DNA of 25,872 bases from CAZHJK01 sp964533275 (GTDB lineage Bacteria; Bacillota; Clostridia; Eubacteriales; Garciellaceae). Under the pieces are notes generated by a model, which was not told where the DNA came from, did not search any database, and saw only the letters and a program-made list of their open reading frames with translations. The DNA is taken from positions 1 through 25,872 of the forward strand of contig CAZHJK010000032.1 in the NCBI GenBank assembly GCA_964533275.1. Reading direction: 5' to 3'. The position numbers were made by a program, and so were the translations under genes. Every line of letters starts with the position of its first letter. Within the stretch, counting starts at the first letter, position 1. Of this stretch, positions 1-7,618 are shown one piece after another.

Positions 1-250
1 TTAAGGTTTTTGCCCTTACTTCCTTACACTGTTCTATTTTCAAAGACCAATTTCTATTCTATATATTGTAAAATATTTCATAAAGCGACGACTTAATGGA
101 GTCTTTACCCTCCTTACTCTGTTTGCCTTATTTAGAAAAAAGGCGACATTTGTGGATGAGTATATGAAGATATTTTACATTTTCCGAAATGCATACAATG
201 CATTCCCTATATGTTGTTACATCAGCTTTCGCCGTTTGCAACAGCTATTT
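1..250 (-). other. Probable rRNA operon leader (16S rRNA expected just off the left edge)
   Basis: No gene is visible here. Read on the minus strand, the stretch downstream of a perfect promoter is a leader that includes GGTCTTTGAAAATAGAACAG (29-48). I recognise that string as the type found just ahead of 16S rRNA genes and in rRNA spacers of Clostridia and Bacilli. lysS lies immediately upstream, and in Bacillus subtilis lysS is followed by an rRNA operon, which agrees. The mature 16S 5' end is not in the window, so the rRNA itself is inferred. A tRNA or other stable RNA operon would be the alternative. Confidence 0.65.
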
Positions 251-251
251 T

Positions 252-310
252 ATTATATATCTTGCTTTCTTACTTGTCAACCACTTTTTTTAATAATTTT
301 TTTTTTGTTA
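252..310 (-). promoter_or_regulatory. Consensus sigma-A promoter with UP-like A tracts (probable rRNA promoter)
   Basis: On the minus strand the -35 box TTGACA (275-280) and the -10 box TATAAT (252-257) are separated by exactly 17 bases, a full match to the consensus. Immediately upstream (about 284-310) is a run of A and T tracts like the UP elements of rRNA promoters. Transcription should start near 245 and run off the left edge. It lies downstream of the lysS terminator, so it starts a separate unit. Confidence 0.8.
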
Positions 311-416
311 TGCCATATTCTACTCTAGGTGTTTTTGATTTTGTGGCGACTTGTACTACTTTACCAGGAATCTTATACTCTGTCAATAGATAACTCTCGG
401 TAAATATTACCATATA

Positions 417-461
417 ATTAAAAGAAGACTCAACCTACTATATAATAGATTAAGTCTTTTA
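417..461 (-). terminator. Intrinsic terminator after lysS
   Basis: A 13-pair stem (arms 426-438 and 447-459, two or three G-U pairs) has an 8-base loop and is followed on the minus strand by C and TTTT. It sits a few bases after the lysS stop and ends the greA-lysS unit before the rRNA-type promoter. Confidence 0.8.
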
Positions 462-464
462 AGC

Positions 465-1964
465 TTATTTTATTTCTGGTTTCATTGTTGGGAATAACAA
501 TACATCTCTTATTGATTGTGTATTGGTTAGAAACATAATTAGTCTATCTACCCCAATACCTAATCCGCCTGTAGGGGGTAATCCTATTTCTAATGCATTT
601 ACAAAATCCTCATCCATCATATGTGCTTCTTCATCACCTGATTCCCTTGCCTCTAATTGAGACATAAATCTTTGTTTTTGATCTATAGGATCATTTAGTT
701 CAGAAAAACCGTTGGCGATTTCTCTTCCAAAGATAAAAGCTTCAAAACGATTTGTAATAACTGGATTATCTGGATTTCTCTTAGCAAGAGGAGATACATC
801 AACAGGATGATGTAAAACAAAGGTAGGCTGCATTAAATCTGATTCGCAATATTCCTCAAAGGCGATATTAATTATTTCTCCCTTTGTTAATTTATCTATG
901 TTTTCTATGTATTTTAAACTTCTTCCCAAATTTCTAGCCTCTTCATCACTATTTGCTGACATAAAGTCTATACCTGTTTTTTCTGCAACCATCTCATGCA
1001 TGGATACTCTTTTCCAAGGTGCCTTTAACTCTATTTCATTTTCACCATAATTTATTTTAGTTGTACCTATTACTTCTCTTGCAACGAATTCAACAAGATT
1101 TTCTGTGATTTCCATCATATCATTATAATCAGCATAAGCTTCATATAGTTCAATAGCAGTATATTCTGGATTGTGTTTATATGACATGCCTTCGTTCCTA
1201 AACATTCTCCCCATCTCATACACCTTATCAAATCCTCCAACAATAAGTCTCTTGAGGAATAATTCATTTGCAATCCTTAAGTACATGTCAATATCTAAGG
1301 TGTTATGATGGGTAATAAAGGGTCTAGCATTAGCTCCTCCGGCAATAGTATTTAATATTGGAGTCTCTACCTCAAGATAGTCCTTATTGTCTAAAAACTC
1401 CCTTATTTTCTTTATGATTTTTGTTCTTTTAACAAATACATCCTTTACTTCAGGATTTACTATTAAATCAACATATCTTTGTCTATAACGAAGGTCTTGG
1501 TCCTTTAATCCATGCCATTTTTCAGGTAAAGGTTGTAATGATTTAGTAAGAAGCTTTATCTCATGTACTTTTAAAGATATTTCACCTCTTTTGGTTCTAA
1601 AAATCTCTCCGGTTACCCCAATAATATCTCCAAGATCAAAGGTAGTATATTCTAGATAACTTTCTTCCCCGATTTGATCTTGTCTCACATATATCTGAAA
1701 TCTACCTTGCATATCTTGGATATGTGCAAAGCCCGCTTTACCATGACCTCTTTTTGATACTATTCTGCCAGCTATAGAAGCTATTTGACCTTCTAAGTTT
1801 TCAAAATCTTTTAATATATCTTGAGATTGATGAGTTCTATTAAATTTTTCTATTGAAAATGGATTTTTCCCTTTTTGTTGAAGATCCTTTAGTTTCTCTC
1901 TGCGGATTAATAAAATTTCACTTAAATCCTGTTCATCCATTGGATGATTTTCTTCCTTTGTCAT
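465..1964 (-). CDS. lysS: Lysyl-tRNA synthetase, class II
   Basis: Charges tRNA-Lys with lysine in the cytoplasm, using ATP. The 499-residue protein has the usual class II length and layout: an N-terminal OB-fold anticodon-binding region (about 60-145), then the catalytic domain with motif 2 around 255-269 (FRNEGMSYKHNPEYT) and a C-terminal motif 3 with GGLGIGVDR near residue 470. The ATG has a good ribosome binding site (GGAGGG, 7-8 bases upstream). It follows greA by 16 bases, so the two are almost certainly cotranscribed from the promoter at 2736-2764. I found no T-box leader. A hairpin terminator follows directly. Confidence 0.97.
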   Translation of the reverse strand: MTKEENHPMDEQDLSEILLIRREKLKDLQQKGKNPFSIEKFNRTHQSQDILKDFENLEGQIASIAGRIVSKRGHGKAGFAHIQDMQGRFQIYVRQDQIGEESYLEYTTFDLGDIIGVTGEIFRTKRGEISLKVHEIKLLTKSLQPLPEKWHGLKDQDLRYRQRYVDLIVNPEVKDVFVKRTKIIKKIREFLDNKDYLEVETPILNTIAGGANARPFITHHNTLDIDMYLRIANELFLKRLIVGGFDKVYEMGRMFRNEGMSYKHNPEYTAIELYEAYADYNDMMEITENLVEFVAREVIGTTKINYGENEIELKAPWKRVSMHEMVAEKTGIDFMSANSDEEARNLGRSLKYIENIDKLTKGEIINIAFEEYCESDLMQPTFVLHHPVDVSPLAKRNPDNPVITNRFEAFIFGREIANGFSELNDPIDQKQRFMSQLEARESGDEEAHMMDEDFVNALEIGLPPTGGLGIGVDRLIMFLTNTQSIRDVLLFPTMKPEIK

Positions 1965-1980
1965 AATAATCCCTCCAAAA

Positions 1981-2460
1981 CTATTTGCTTATATTAAGTA
2001 TCTCATATTTTAGAACACCATCAGGAACTGATATTTCAACAACGCTGCCAATTTTATTACCTATTATGGCTCTTCCGACTGGTGATTCATTAGATATCTT
2101 AAGTTCAATAGGATCTGCCTCTGCAGAACCAACAATAGTATATTCTACTTCTTCATCATCCTCTAGATCCCTTACAGTTACTTTTGAACCTATATTTACT
2201 ACATCTGTAGTAATATCCTCTTCATCAATAACCTTTGCCTTTTTTAACATGTTTTCAATAGTTGCTATTCTTCCTTCAATAAATGCCTGCTCATTTTTTG
2301 CCTCGTCGTATTCTGAGTTTTCACTAATATCTCCAAAAGCCAGTGCTTGTTTAATTCTTTCAGAAACCTCTTTCCTTTTTACTGACTTATATTCTTCTAA
2401 TTCTTTTTCTAGTTTAACAAGTCCTTCATATGTTAGTATTACTTCTTTGTTGTTTACCAT
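1981..2460 (-). CDS. greA: Transcription elongation factor GreA
   Basis: Rescues backtracked RNA polymerase by entering the secondary channel and stimulating cleavage of the nascent RNA. The 159-residue length is normal. The N-terminal coiled coil (about 12-75) carries the tip sequence DISENSEYDEAK at 44-55, with the acidic residues D44 and E47 that correspond to the metal-coordinating pair at the tip of E. coli GreA. The C-terminal half is the FKBP-like domain. The ATG is preceded by GGGGAG. It is the first gene after a consensus promoter and a leader of about 270 bases, and is followed closely by lysS, a common Clostridia arrangement. Confidence 0.96.
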   Translation of the reverse strand: MVNNKEVILTYEGLVKLEKELEEYKSVKRKEVSERIKQALAFGDISENSEYDEAKNEQAFIEGRIATIENMLKKAKVIDEEDITTDVVNIGSKVTVRDLEDDEEVEYTIVGSAEADPIELKISNESPVGRAIIGNKIGSVVEISVPDGVLKYEILNISK

Positions 2461-2730
2461 TTCTAACTCCCCTTTTCTTTTAATTAGATATTATAATAGG
2501 TAATATATGAACAAAGCTTAATTTATATGCTGTTTCATCTCCTATTATTTTATTCCCATTATTCTTTCTAATATCCCCTTAAAAGCAATATATTTCTGTC
2601 ATTTTTATTTTGTGCCCAAATCTTAAACACTTGTGAAATAGGAAGGTTTTGTCCCTAGAGAGGCATTGAACTTGCCTACTTCAAAATAAAGCATAACAAG
2701 CGCCAAGAGGAACTTGTTATGCCTATATGC
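2461..2730 (-). other. Long 5' leader of greA-lysS
   Basis: About 270 untranslated bases separate the predicted start site near 2729 from greA. The first part holds a 10-pair hairpin (2691-2722) and a small GGCA/TGCC hairpin (about 2661-2675). The rest, down to the greA ribosome binding site, is AT-rich and shows no gene. I looked for T-box hallmarks (the AGGGTGG-type box and antiterminator) and saw none. The length and the early strong hairpin suggest regulation, but I cannot name a class. Confidence 0.5.
2691..2722 (-). promoter_or_regulatory. Leader hairpin with partial U tract, possible attenuator of greA-lysS
   Basis: Perfect 10-base arms GCATAACAAG and CTTGTTATGC enclose a 12-base loop. 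On the minus strand the hairpin is followed by TTTATTTT. It begins only about 7 bases after the predicted transcription start. The broken U tract makes it a weak terminator at best; a protective 5' hairpin or a regulatory structure is equally possible. Confidence 0.45.
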
Positions 2731-2735
2731 CTAGT

Positions 2736-2764
2736 ATTATAATGTAGAAGATTTTTCTTGTCAA
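2736..2764 (-). promoter_or_regulatory. Consensus sigma-A promoter for greA-lysS
   Basis: On the minus strand TTGACA (2759-2764) and TATAAT (2736-2741) are separated by 17 bases, a perfect consensus match. It lies in the gap after the acyl-ACP-reductase-like gene and points at greA. Confidence 0.8.
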
Positions 2765-2817
2765 GTGAATCACAATATTAATGTAAAACATAATAATAAA
2801 ACTAGTATGCATTTAAT

Positions 2818-3855
2818 TTAGAAATCCGAGATATGAATTTCCTTATTATAATTTTTAACCCCTGTAATGTTAAAATTATTATCCTGTGCCATTTTATTTA
2901 TACTATCAATCTTTTCTATTTCTATATCTTCACCTAAACTTAAACATTCGAAATTTTTTTCTAAGCTTAATAAAATTGTTTCTCCCAAAGCTGCACTACA
3001 GGTATTAGGTGAAAATCCAAAATCAAAACCAAAGTCAACATTAAAAGGCAATTTTACTATTCCACCATCAATAAAAAAAACATCCTGTCTTTTTTTCTCT
3101 AATTCTTTGGTCACAATTCTTGGCCTGGATAAATCACATATAATGGCTCCTTTTTTTATAATCTCTATGTTTATATCTAAATCATCAGTATTAGCAGCTA
3201 TTACTATAATATCTCCTCTTTTTACTGCAGATTGTGTATTATCGGTTATGTGTATTGCTGTACCTGTTTCTGTAAGAATTCTTTGGGATAGGTCTTCTAG
3301 TAAATTTCTATTTTCTGATACCAATGTTAGATATTTTGCCTCCTTAGCAAGATATCTTGCTATTACACTTCCAATAGCTTCGTTGATACCTATAATGGTT
3401 AAATCACATTCCTTAAAATCCTTATCCATTATTTCTGTTGCTTTTTTAATCCCACCTATTGCAGATGATATTGAATATGTTCTTCCGGTGGTTATTGGAA
3501 TGGATAAATTTTCACTAATTGAAGCTCTTGCATTACCTATAATAGATGTATAAGACTCCATGCCTATAATATCAGCTCCAAGCTTTTGAGCTAATTTCCC
3601 AGCCTTGATAATCTTTTTTACAATCTGTTCTTCAGGAAGCTCCAACATCTGCTTTAGGGTAAGGGGTATTGCTATTAAATAACCCTGAAGCTCTCCCCTG
3701 GAGCTACTTATACCTTTAATTTCAGAAATTTTAAAGGGCAAAAGTAATTTCCCTATTGATTTCACCATAAAATCAGGGGTATTTTCTAATATAGGAAATT
3801 TCTTATAGAAATCCTGTATTTCTATAGGATGAATAATAAATGCAAATTTATTCAT
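2818..3855 (-). CDS. Acyl-ACP reductase-like Rossmann protein (often labelled shikimate dehydrogenase), function unknown
   Basis: 345 residues. From memory it resembles the cyanobacterial long-chain acyl-[ACP] reductase family (COG5322). Shared features are LGADIIGMESYTSII (92-106), ITTGRTYS (121-128), a Rossmann-like segment GINEAIGSVIARYLA (156-170), IDGGIVKLPFNVDFG (262-276) and a C-terminal GETILLSLE (291-299). In my alignment the acylated catalytic Cys of the cyanobacterial enzyme falls on Ala289, and a Cys (C286) lies three residues earlier. Substrate and reaction are therefore open: an NAD(P)H-linked acyl reductase is possible, shikimate dehydrogenation unlikely. It starts 15 bases after the gene at 3871-4815, from an ATG behind GGTGA, so the two form a pair. 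No terminator is obvious after it. Confidence 0.65.
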   Translation of the reverse strand: MNKFAFIIHPIEIQDFYKKFPILENTPDFMVKSIGKLLLPFKISEIKGISSSRGELQGYLIAIPLTLKQMLELPEEQIVKKIIKAGKLAQKLGADIIGMESYTSIIGNARASISENLSIPITTGRTYSISSAIGGIKKATEIMDKDFKECDLTIIGINEAIGSVIARYLAKEAKYLTLVSENRNLLEDLSQRILTETGTAIHITDNTQSAVKRGDIIVIAANTDDLDINIEIIKKGAIICDLSRPRIVTKELEKKRQDVFFIDGGIVKLPFNVDFGFDFGFSPNTCSAALGETILLSLEKNFECLSLGEDIEIEKIDSINKMAQDNNFNITGVKNYNKEIHISDF

Positions 3856-3870
3856 TTTTTCACCAACTTT

Positions 3871-4815
3871 TTATTTTTGTACCTCTTCTAAACTTTTATA
3901 TTCATCATTAAGGTATATTATTCGTGGTGAAAAATTAATTTTATTTAATAAATCTATATAATCCTCCTGTGTTAAATCCATATAATGCTTACCTGCAAGG
4001 CTAATTAGAACACCTTCCATTACATTTGTACCAAAGGATCGTCCATTAAATTCCGGTGTAGTTGTTATCAGTAAGCTTACTCCCTTTTCCTTTAATCTAT
4101 CTACATTATCTTGGGTTATAGTGTTTGTAATAATAATTTTATTATCCAATCTCTCAGGCATAAATTGTTGTATATAAAGAAAATCTCCTGCAATAATATC
4201 AACTGATTGATATATTTTTTCTAAATTTTTATTTCTTTTATTTTCTTCATCCTGTTTTTTTCCGGTTGGATATAGCATTTCAAAGGGAAGATGCCTTACA
4301 ACTGGTAATAAAATACTTGCAATCCTTTTTAAGGAAGTCAGTGAGTGTGGGAAATATGGAATACCTAAAGCATAAAATACATCTCCGTATATTCCCTTTG
4401 CCCCGGTTTTTTTTAGGCTTTCTGCCAGTCCAAAACGATCTATAGCTGAAGTTATAAGTACTGACTTGCTTTTAAAATCAATAATCTTTTCCTTATCTAG
4501 ATAATCTATAACCATTCTTTCTAGAGTATTTTTTAAACCTGTACCATCCACCATTGGGGTTTTAATTGCAGCCCTTTGAATTGGTAAAGCGGAGCGTAGC
4601 ATATATTTTTTATTTTTTATAGTTAAATATAAATCAATCCCTCCCATACCAAAGGCATCAACCTTTCCATCATGTTCTTTAATAATTTCTATAGCTTTCT
4701 TCTTATCTCCATCTGTGCCCAATCTTTCTATTGAAAACTTTTCCCCTAGTATTTCTGCTTCTACCCTATGATTTCTAGTTGAGGATCCTAAGCTAACACT
4801 TAAAACTTTTTTCAT
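3871..4815 (-). CDS. Conserved protein of the 'quinate 5-dehydrogenase' family, function unknown
   Basis: A family I recognise in Clostridia under the database name quinate 5-dehydrogenase; I know of no biochemical support for that name. Conserved blocks visible in the 314-residue product are SLGSSTRNH (8-16), DAFGMGGIDLY (53-63), DGTGLKNTLER (90-100), SAIDRFGLAE (123-132), LYPTGKKQ (181-188) and TTTPEFNGRSFGTN (251-264). I see no classical GxGxxG dinucleotide fold. A longer reading frame begins at a TTG at 4830, but the ATG at 4815 has the ribosome binding site GGGAGGGG directly ahead, so I chose it. It is first in a two-gene unit with the acyl-ACP-reductase-like gene. The 250 bases upstream are very AT-rich, with no convincing promoter and a direct repeat of ATTAAAATT near 4865-4890. 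Confidence 0.7.
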   Translation of the reverse strand: MKKVLSVSLGSSTRNHRVEAEILGEKFSIERLGTDGDKKKAIEIIKEHDGKVDAFGMGGIDLYLTIKNKKYMLRSALPIQRAAIKTPMVDGTGLKNTLERMVIDYLDKEKIIDFKSKSVLITSAIDRFGLAESLKKTGAKGIYGDVFYALGIPYFPHSLTSLKRIASILLPVVRHLPFEMLYPTGKKQDEENKRNKNLEKIYQSVDIIAGDFLYIQQFMPERLDNKIIITNTITQDNVDRLKEKGVSLLITTTPEFNGRSFGTNVMEGVLISLAGKHYMDLTQEDYIDLLNKINFSPRIIYLNDEYKSLEEVQK

Positions 4816-5068
4816 TCCTTCCCCTCCCAATGGTTTAAAATATAATCTAACACTATATAATCCATTATTAAAATTTTATGGTTATTAAAATTGTACTATA
4901 ATGAAATTGCACTATCCTTCATAATATATTATTACTATATTAAAAAAATAAAACCTTAACATAAATTTTACTCCATTTTTCTTTTATTTCAAAATATATC
5001 TAAAAGTATCTAGTTGGTTTCGATATAAACATAATATTGAAAACTTAATTTTCATAGTAATAGGTTGA

Positions 5069-6079
5069 TTAAAAATCCTGGTTTAAATAATCAGATAATA
5101 ATGATATAACCTGACTTTGGCTTTCTAATTTATTTGTCTCTCTTCTAAGTATTGTGGCTTTCTTTAATCCTTTAGTATACCAAGCTATATGTTTTCTCAT
5201 TTCCCTTATAGCTATTTTCTCGCCCTTATATTGTACAAGCATTTCCATATGTTTAATTATCATTGCTATGATCTCTTGTGTTGAAGGTAATGGTAATAAC
5301 TCTCCTGTTTTTAGGTAGTGTATGGTCCTTTTGAAAATCCATGGATTACCCTGAGCTGCTCTTCCTATCAATATTGCATCACAGCCTGTATACTCCATCA
5401 TATGCTTTGCACTTTCAGGAGAACATACATCCCCATTCCCAATCACTGGTATTGAAACTTGTTTTTTAACATCTCTTATTATGTCCCAATCAGCTTGTCC
5501 GCTATAATATTGTTCCCTGGTTCGACCATGAATTGCTATAGCCTTTGCTCCAGCCTCCTGGGCTATTATTGCCATATCAACTGCATTTATCAAGCTATCA
5601 TCCCAACCCTTACGAATCTTTATCGTAACAGGCTTTTCGCTTGACTTTACTACTGCCCTAATAACTTTTCCAGCAAGTTTCGGTTTTTTCATTAAAGCTG
5701 AGCCATCCCCATTTTTAGTTATTTTAGGAGTAGGACAGCCCATGTTTATATCTAAAAATTGAAAGGACATCTCATTTAACTGTTTAGCAATTTCCCCCAT
5801 TATCTCGGGTTCTGATCCAAAGATTTGAAGAGAAATTGGTTGTTCTTTTTTATCAATGTCCAAAAGCTTAGTTGTTTTGTCATTATCATAATACAGACCT
5901 TTAGCACTTATCATCTCTGTATATAAGAGTCCACAGCCCATCTCCTTCACCAAAACACGATAGGGTAAGTCTGTAACTCCTGCCATAGGCGCTAAGAAAA
6001 CAGGATTATCTAATTCTACATTTCCTATCTTCAATGTCATCTCTCCCTTAGCTAATTTACTAGGCATTATTTCTCTCAT
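5069..6079 (-). CDS. dusB: tRNA-dihydrouridine synthase, DusB type
   Basis: An FMN enzyme that reduces specific uridines in tRNA to dihydrouridine. The 336 residues include the TIM-barrel opening NPVFLAPMAGVTD, the catalytic Cys in NMGCPTPKI, phosphate and FMN contacts in IKIRKGWD, HGRTREQ and GNGDV, and ILIGRAAQGNPWIF, followed by the C-terminal helical tRNA-binding part. It overlaps the end of coaX by 20 bases, so translation is probably coupled. The ATG at 6079 has AAGGA about 7 bases upstream. A shorter start at MTLKIG would match the usual N-terminus of the family, so the true start is somewhat uncertain. Confidence 0.93.
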   Translation of the reverse strand: MREIMPSKLAKGEMTLKIGNVELDNPVFLAPMAGVTDLPYRVLVKEMGCGLLYTEMISAKGLYYDNDKTTKLLDIDKKEQPISLQIFGSEPEIMGEIAKQLNEMSFQFLDINMGCPTPKITKNGDGSALMKKPKLAGKVIRAVVKSSEKPVTIKIRKGWDDSLINAVDMAIIAQEAGAKAIAIHGRTREQYYSGQADWDIIRDVKKQVSIPVIGNGDVCSPESAKHMMEYTGCDAILIGRAAQGNPWIFKRTIHYLKTGELLPLPSTQEIIAMIIKHMEMLVQYKGEKIAIREMRKHIAWYTKGLKKATILRRETNKLESQSQVISLLSDYLNQDF

Positions 6080-6830
6080 ATATAATCCTTAGTCCCTCTA
6101 GTGTCAGATTACTGTCTACAATATCAATTGATTTTGCCTCAGAGGAAATCATTCTTGCCATACCACCTGTAGCCACAGATTTTATATCTCTGCTGCCCAT
6201 TTCATCTCTCATTCTCTCTACTATTGAATCCACTAAGCCAGCATATCCGTATACCATACCTGCCTGCATACTACTTACTGTATTTTTACAAATAACCTGG
6301 GGTGGCTTGATGAGTTCGATTCTTGGTAATTTAGCAGCCTTTTCAAATAAAGCATCGGCTGATAGCCTTATACCTGGTGCTATAATACCCCCTAGATATT
6401 CACATTTATCTGAAATGGAACAAAAAGTTGTAGCAGTTCCAAAGTCTACTACAATTATTGGCCCTCCGTATAATTCAAAGGCTGCAACTCCATTAACTAT
6501 CCTATCTGCTCCAACCTCTTTTGGATTATCATATTTTATATTCATTCCAGTTCTTGTACCCGGTCCAACTATTAAAGGTTGAACACCGCAATATTTTCTT
6601 GCCATATGCTCTAGGGAATACATCAAGTTTGGAACTACTGATGAAATTATAACTGCATTTATATCAATTAGATCTATACCCCTATATTTAAATAATCCAT
6701 TAATAAGCATTCCATATTCATCAGCGGTTTTTTCACCCTCTGTTGATAAACGATAACTCTCAATCAGTTTTTTACCATTATATACTCCTAATACCATATT
6801 GGTATTCCCTACATCAAATACTAAAATCAT
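6060..6830 (-). CDS. coaX: Type III pantothenate kinase
   Basis: Phosphorylates pantothenate, the first step of coenzyme A synthesis. CoaX enzymes belong to the ASKHA fold and need a monovalent cation. The N-terminus MILVFDVGNTNMVLG is the family's phosphate loop with the catalytic-type Asp6. VVDFGTATTFCSI and the conserved GADRIVNGVAAF block are present, and the 256-residue length is normal. A GTG at 6839 would add three residues, but GAGGGTGA lies just before the ATG at 6830, so I chose the ATG. It sits 145 bases after the terminator of the ECF transporter gene and overlaps dusB. The neighbouring pan-like RNA and transporter make a vitamin B5 cluster. Confidence 0.95.
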   Translation of the reverse strand: MILVFDVGNTNMVLGVYNGKKLIESYRLSTEGEKTADEYGMLINGLFKYRGIDLIDINAVIISSVVPNLMYSLEHMARKYCGVQPLIVGPGTRTGMNIKYDNPKEVGADRIVNGVAAFELYGGPIIVVDFGTATTFCSISDKCEYLGGIIAPGIRLSADALFEKAAKLPRIELIKPPQVICKNTVSSMQAGMVYGYAGLVDSIVERMRDEMGSRDIKSVATGGMARMISSEAKSIDIVDSNLTLEGLRIIYERNNA

Positions 6831-6974
6831 ATTTCTCACCCTCTTAGCTTTATTATCTTATAAATTTTATATTTTAAACATCTGGCTTATGCATTGAGAA
6901 AGTGTATAAAAGTACACTCCTTTATTAATCTGGAAAATTTACTCCTTTCCAAGAAAGATTAACTATTCTAGTTC

Positions 6975-7003
6975 ATAAGAAAGCAGGCAGACTAGCTGCC
7001 TGC
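6975..7003 (-). terminator. Intrinsic terminator after the ECF S-component gene
   Basis: Perfect arms GCAGGCAG and CTGCCTGC with a 5-base loop (6983-7003) are followed on the minus strand by TTTCTTAT. It begins a few bases after the stop codon at 7008. The U tract is short and interrupted, so some read-through into coaX is possible. Confidence 0.7.
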
Positions 7004-7007
7004 AATT

Positions 7008-7517
7008 TTATTTATCCTTTTCCCCAAGAAACCTAAATAAAGCTCTAATAATAACCACCGTTATCATAGCGCCTACTATTGCCTCGGGAATACCTTGTGT
7101 TACTGCAATACCTGCTGCTGCTGCAAATGGAATAATTTTAAATAATACACCTAGTCCTAATACTCCTATGGTATTAGTTAATCCTCCAACTATTGCTGAT
7201 ACTATAGAGCTTTTGGTCCATTTGTAGCTGTAATAAGCAAACAATCCTATTAGTATTCTTGGTAGAATTGCAATGATTGGGTTCTTTAGTAAAGGTGAGC
7301 CCGTAGTTATAAAGCTAATTAATCCAAAAATAAATCCGACAAACATACCAACTATTGGTCCTTCAATAATCGCCCCTACTATAACAGGTATATGCATTAT
7401 GGTTGCTCTACCAGCTAATGTAGGTACAGGTATTAACCCTAAGGGAGTTAACCCTAAAACAATAGCTATAGCTGACAACATACCAGTTATAGCAATGGTT
7501 CTTGTAGTTGCTTTCAC
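7008..7517 (-). CDS. ECF transporter S component, probably for pantothenate (PanT-like)
   Basis: A small, very hydrophobic membrane protein of 169 residues with about five or six transmembrane helices. TM1 (about 8-27) has the small-residue pattern (MLSAIAIVLG) that S components use to dock on the shared EcfT subunit. Residues 40-75 (THE stretch ATIMHIPVIVGAIIEGPIVG) resemble vitamin-binding S components. The start is GTG at 7517 with GGAGG 7-8 bases upstream. Pantothenate specificity is inferred from two things: tandem hairpins matching the pan RNA motif directly upstream, and coaX just downstream. The energising EcfA, EcfA' and EcfT proteins are not in the window. It forms its own unit between a promoter and a terminator. 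Confidence 0.8.
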   Translation of the reverse strand: MKATTRTIAITGMLSAIAIVLGLTPLGLIPVPTLAGRATIMHIPVIVGAIIEGPIVGMFVGFIFGLISFITTGSPLLKNPIIAILPRILIGLFAYYSYKWTKSSIVSAIVGGLTNTIGVLGLGVLFKIIPFAAAAGIAVTQGIPEAIVGAMITVVIIRALFRFLGEKDK

Positions 7518-7532
7518 TTTTACACCTCCGTT

Positions 7533-7605
7533 CTGGTTCCTCTCGGATACCAGTCGTATTATAGATTATATATATTAATTGTCCAGTTCCCATATGGGAT
7601 ACCAG
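7533..7605 (-). ncRNA. Tandem hairpins matching the pan RNA motif
   Basis: Two hairpins of nearly identical design lie in tandem on the minus strand: 7583-7605 and 7533-7553, with a 29-base AU-rich linker. Each has the 5' arm CUGGUAUCC, a 4-base loop, and a 3' arm GGAACUGG or GGAACCAG. In my pairing each stem carries a bulged A. The second differs by a compensatory change (CUGG to CCAG), a sign that pairing is kept. The pan motif (known upstream of pantothenate synthesis genes) is described as short stems with bulged A residues, usually in tandem. The promoter places the RNA start only a few bases before the first hairpin, and the second ends 3-4 bases from the GGAGG, so translational control is plausible. 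Confidence 0.72.
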
Positions 7606-7618
7606 CCAAAGCATATTT

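Noticed and set aside
211..393. Small plus-strand open frame of 60 codons near the left edge
   Set aside because: It lies across the rRNA-type promoter and leader, has no good ribosome binding site and its translation is a low-complexity hydrophobic string.
2461..2735. T-box leader for lysS
   Set aside because: No AGGGTGG-type T-box sequence, no antiterminator and no plausible specifier stem.
2867..3553. Long plus-strand open frame opposite the acyl-ACP-reductase-like gene
   Set aside because: It is the mirror of a conserved protein; no ribosome binding site and no recognisable motif.
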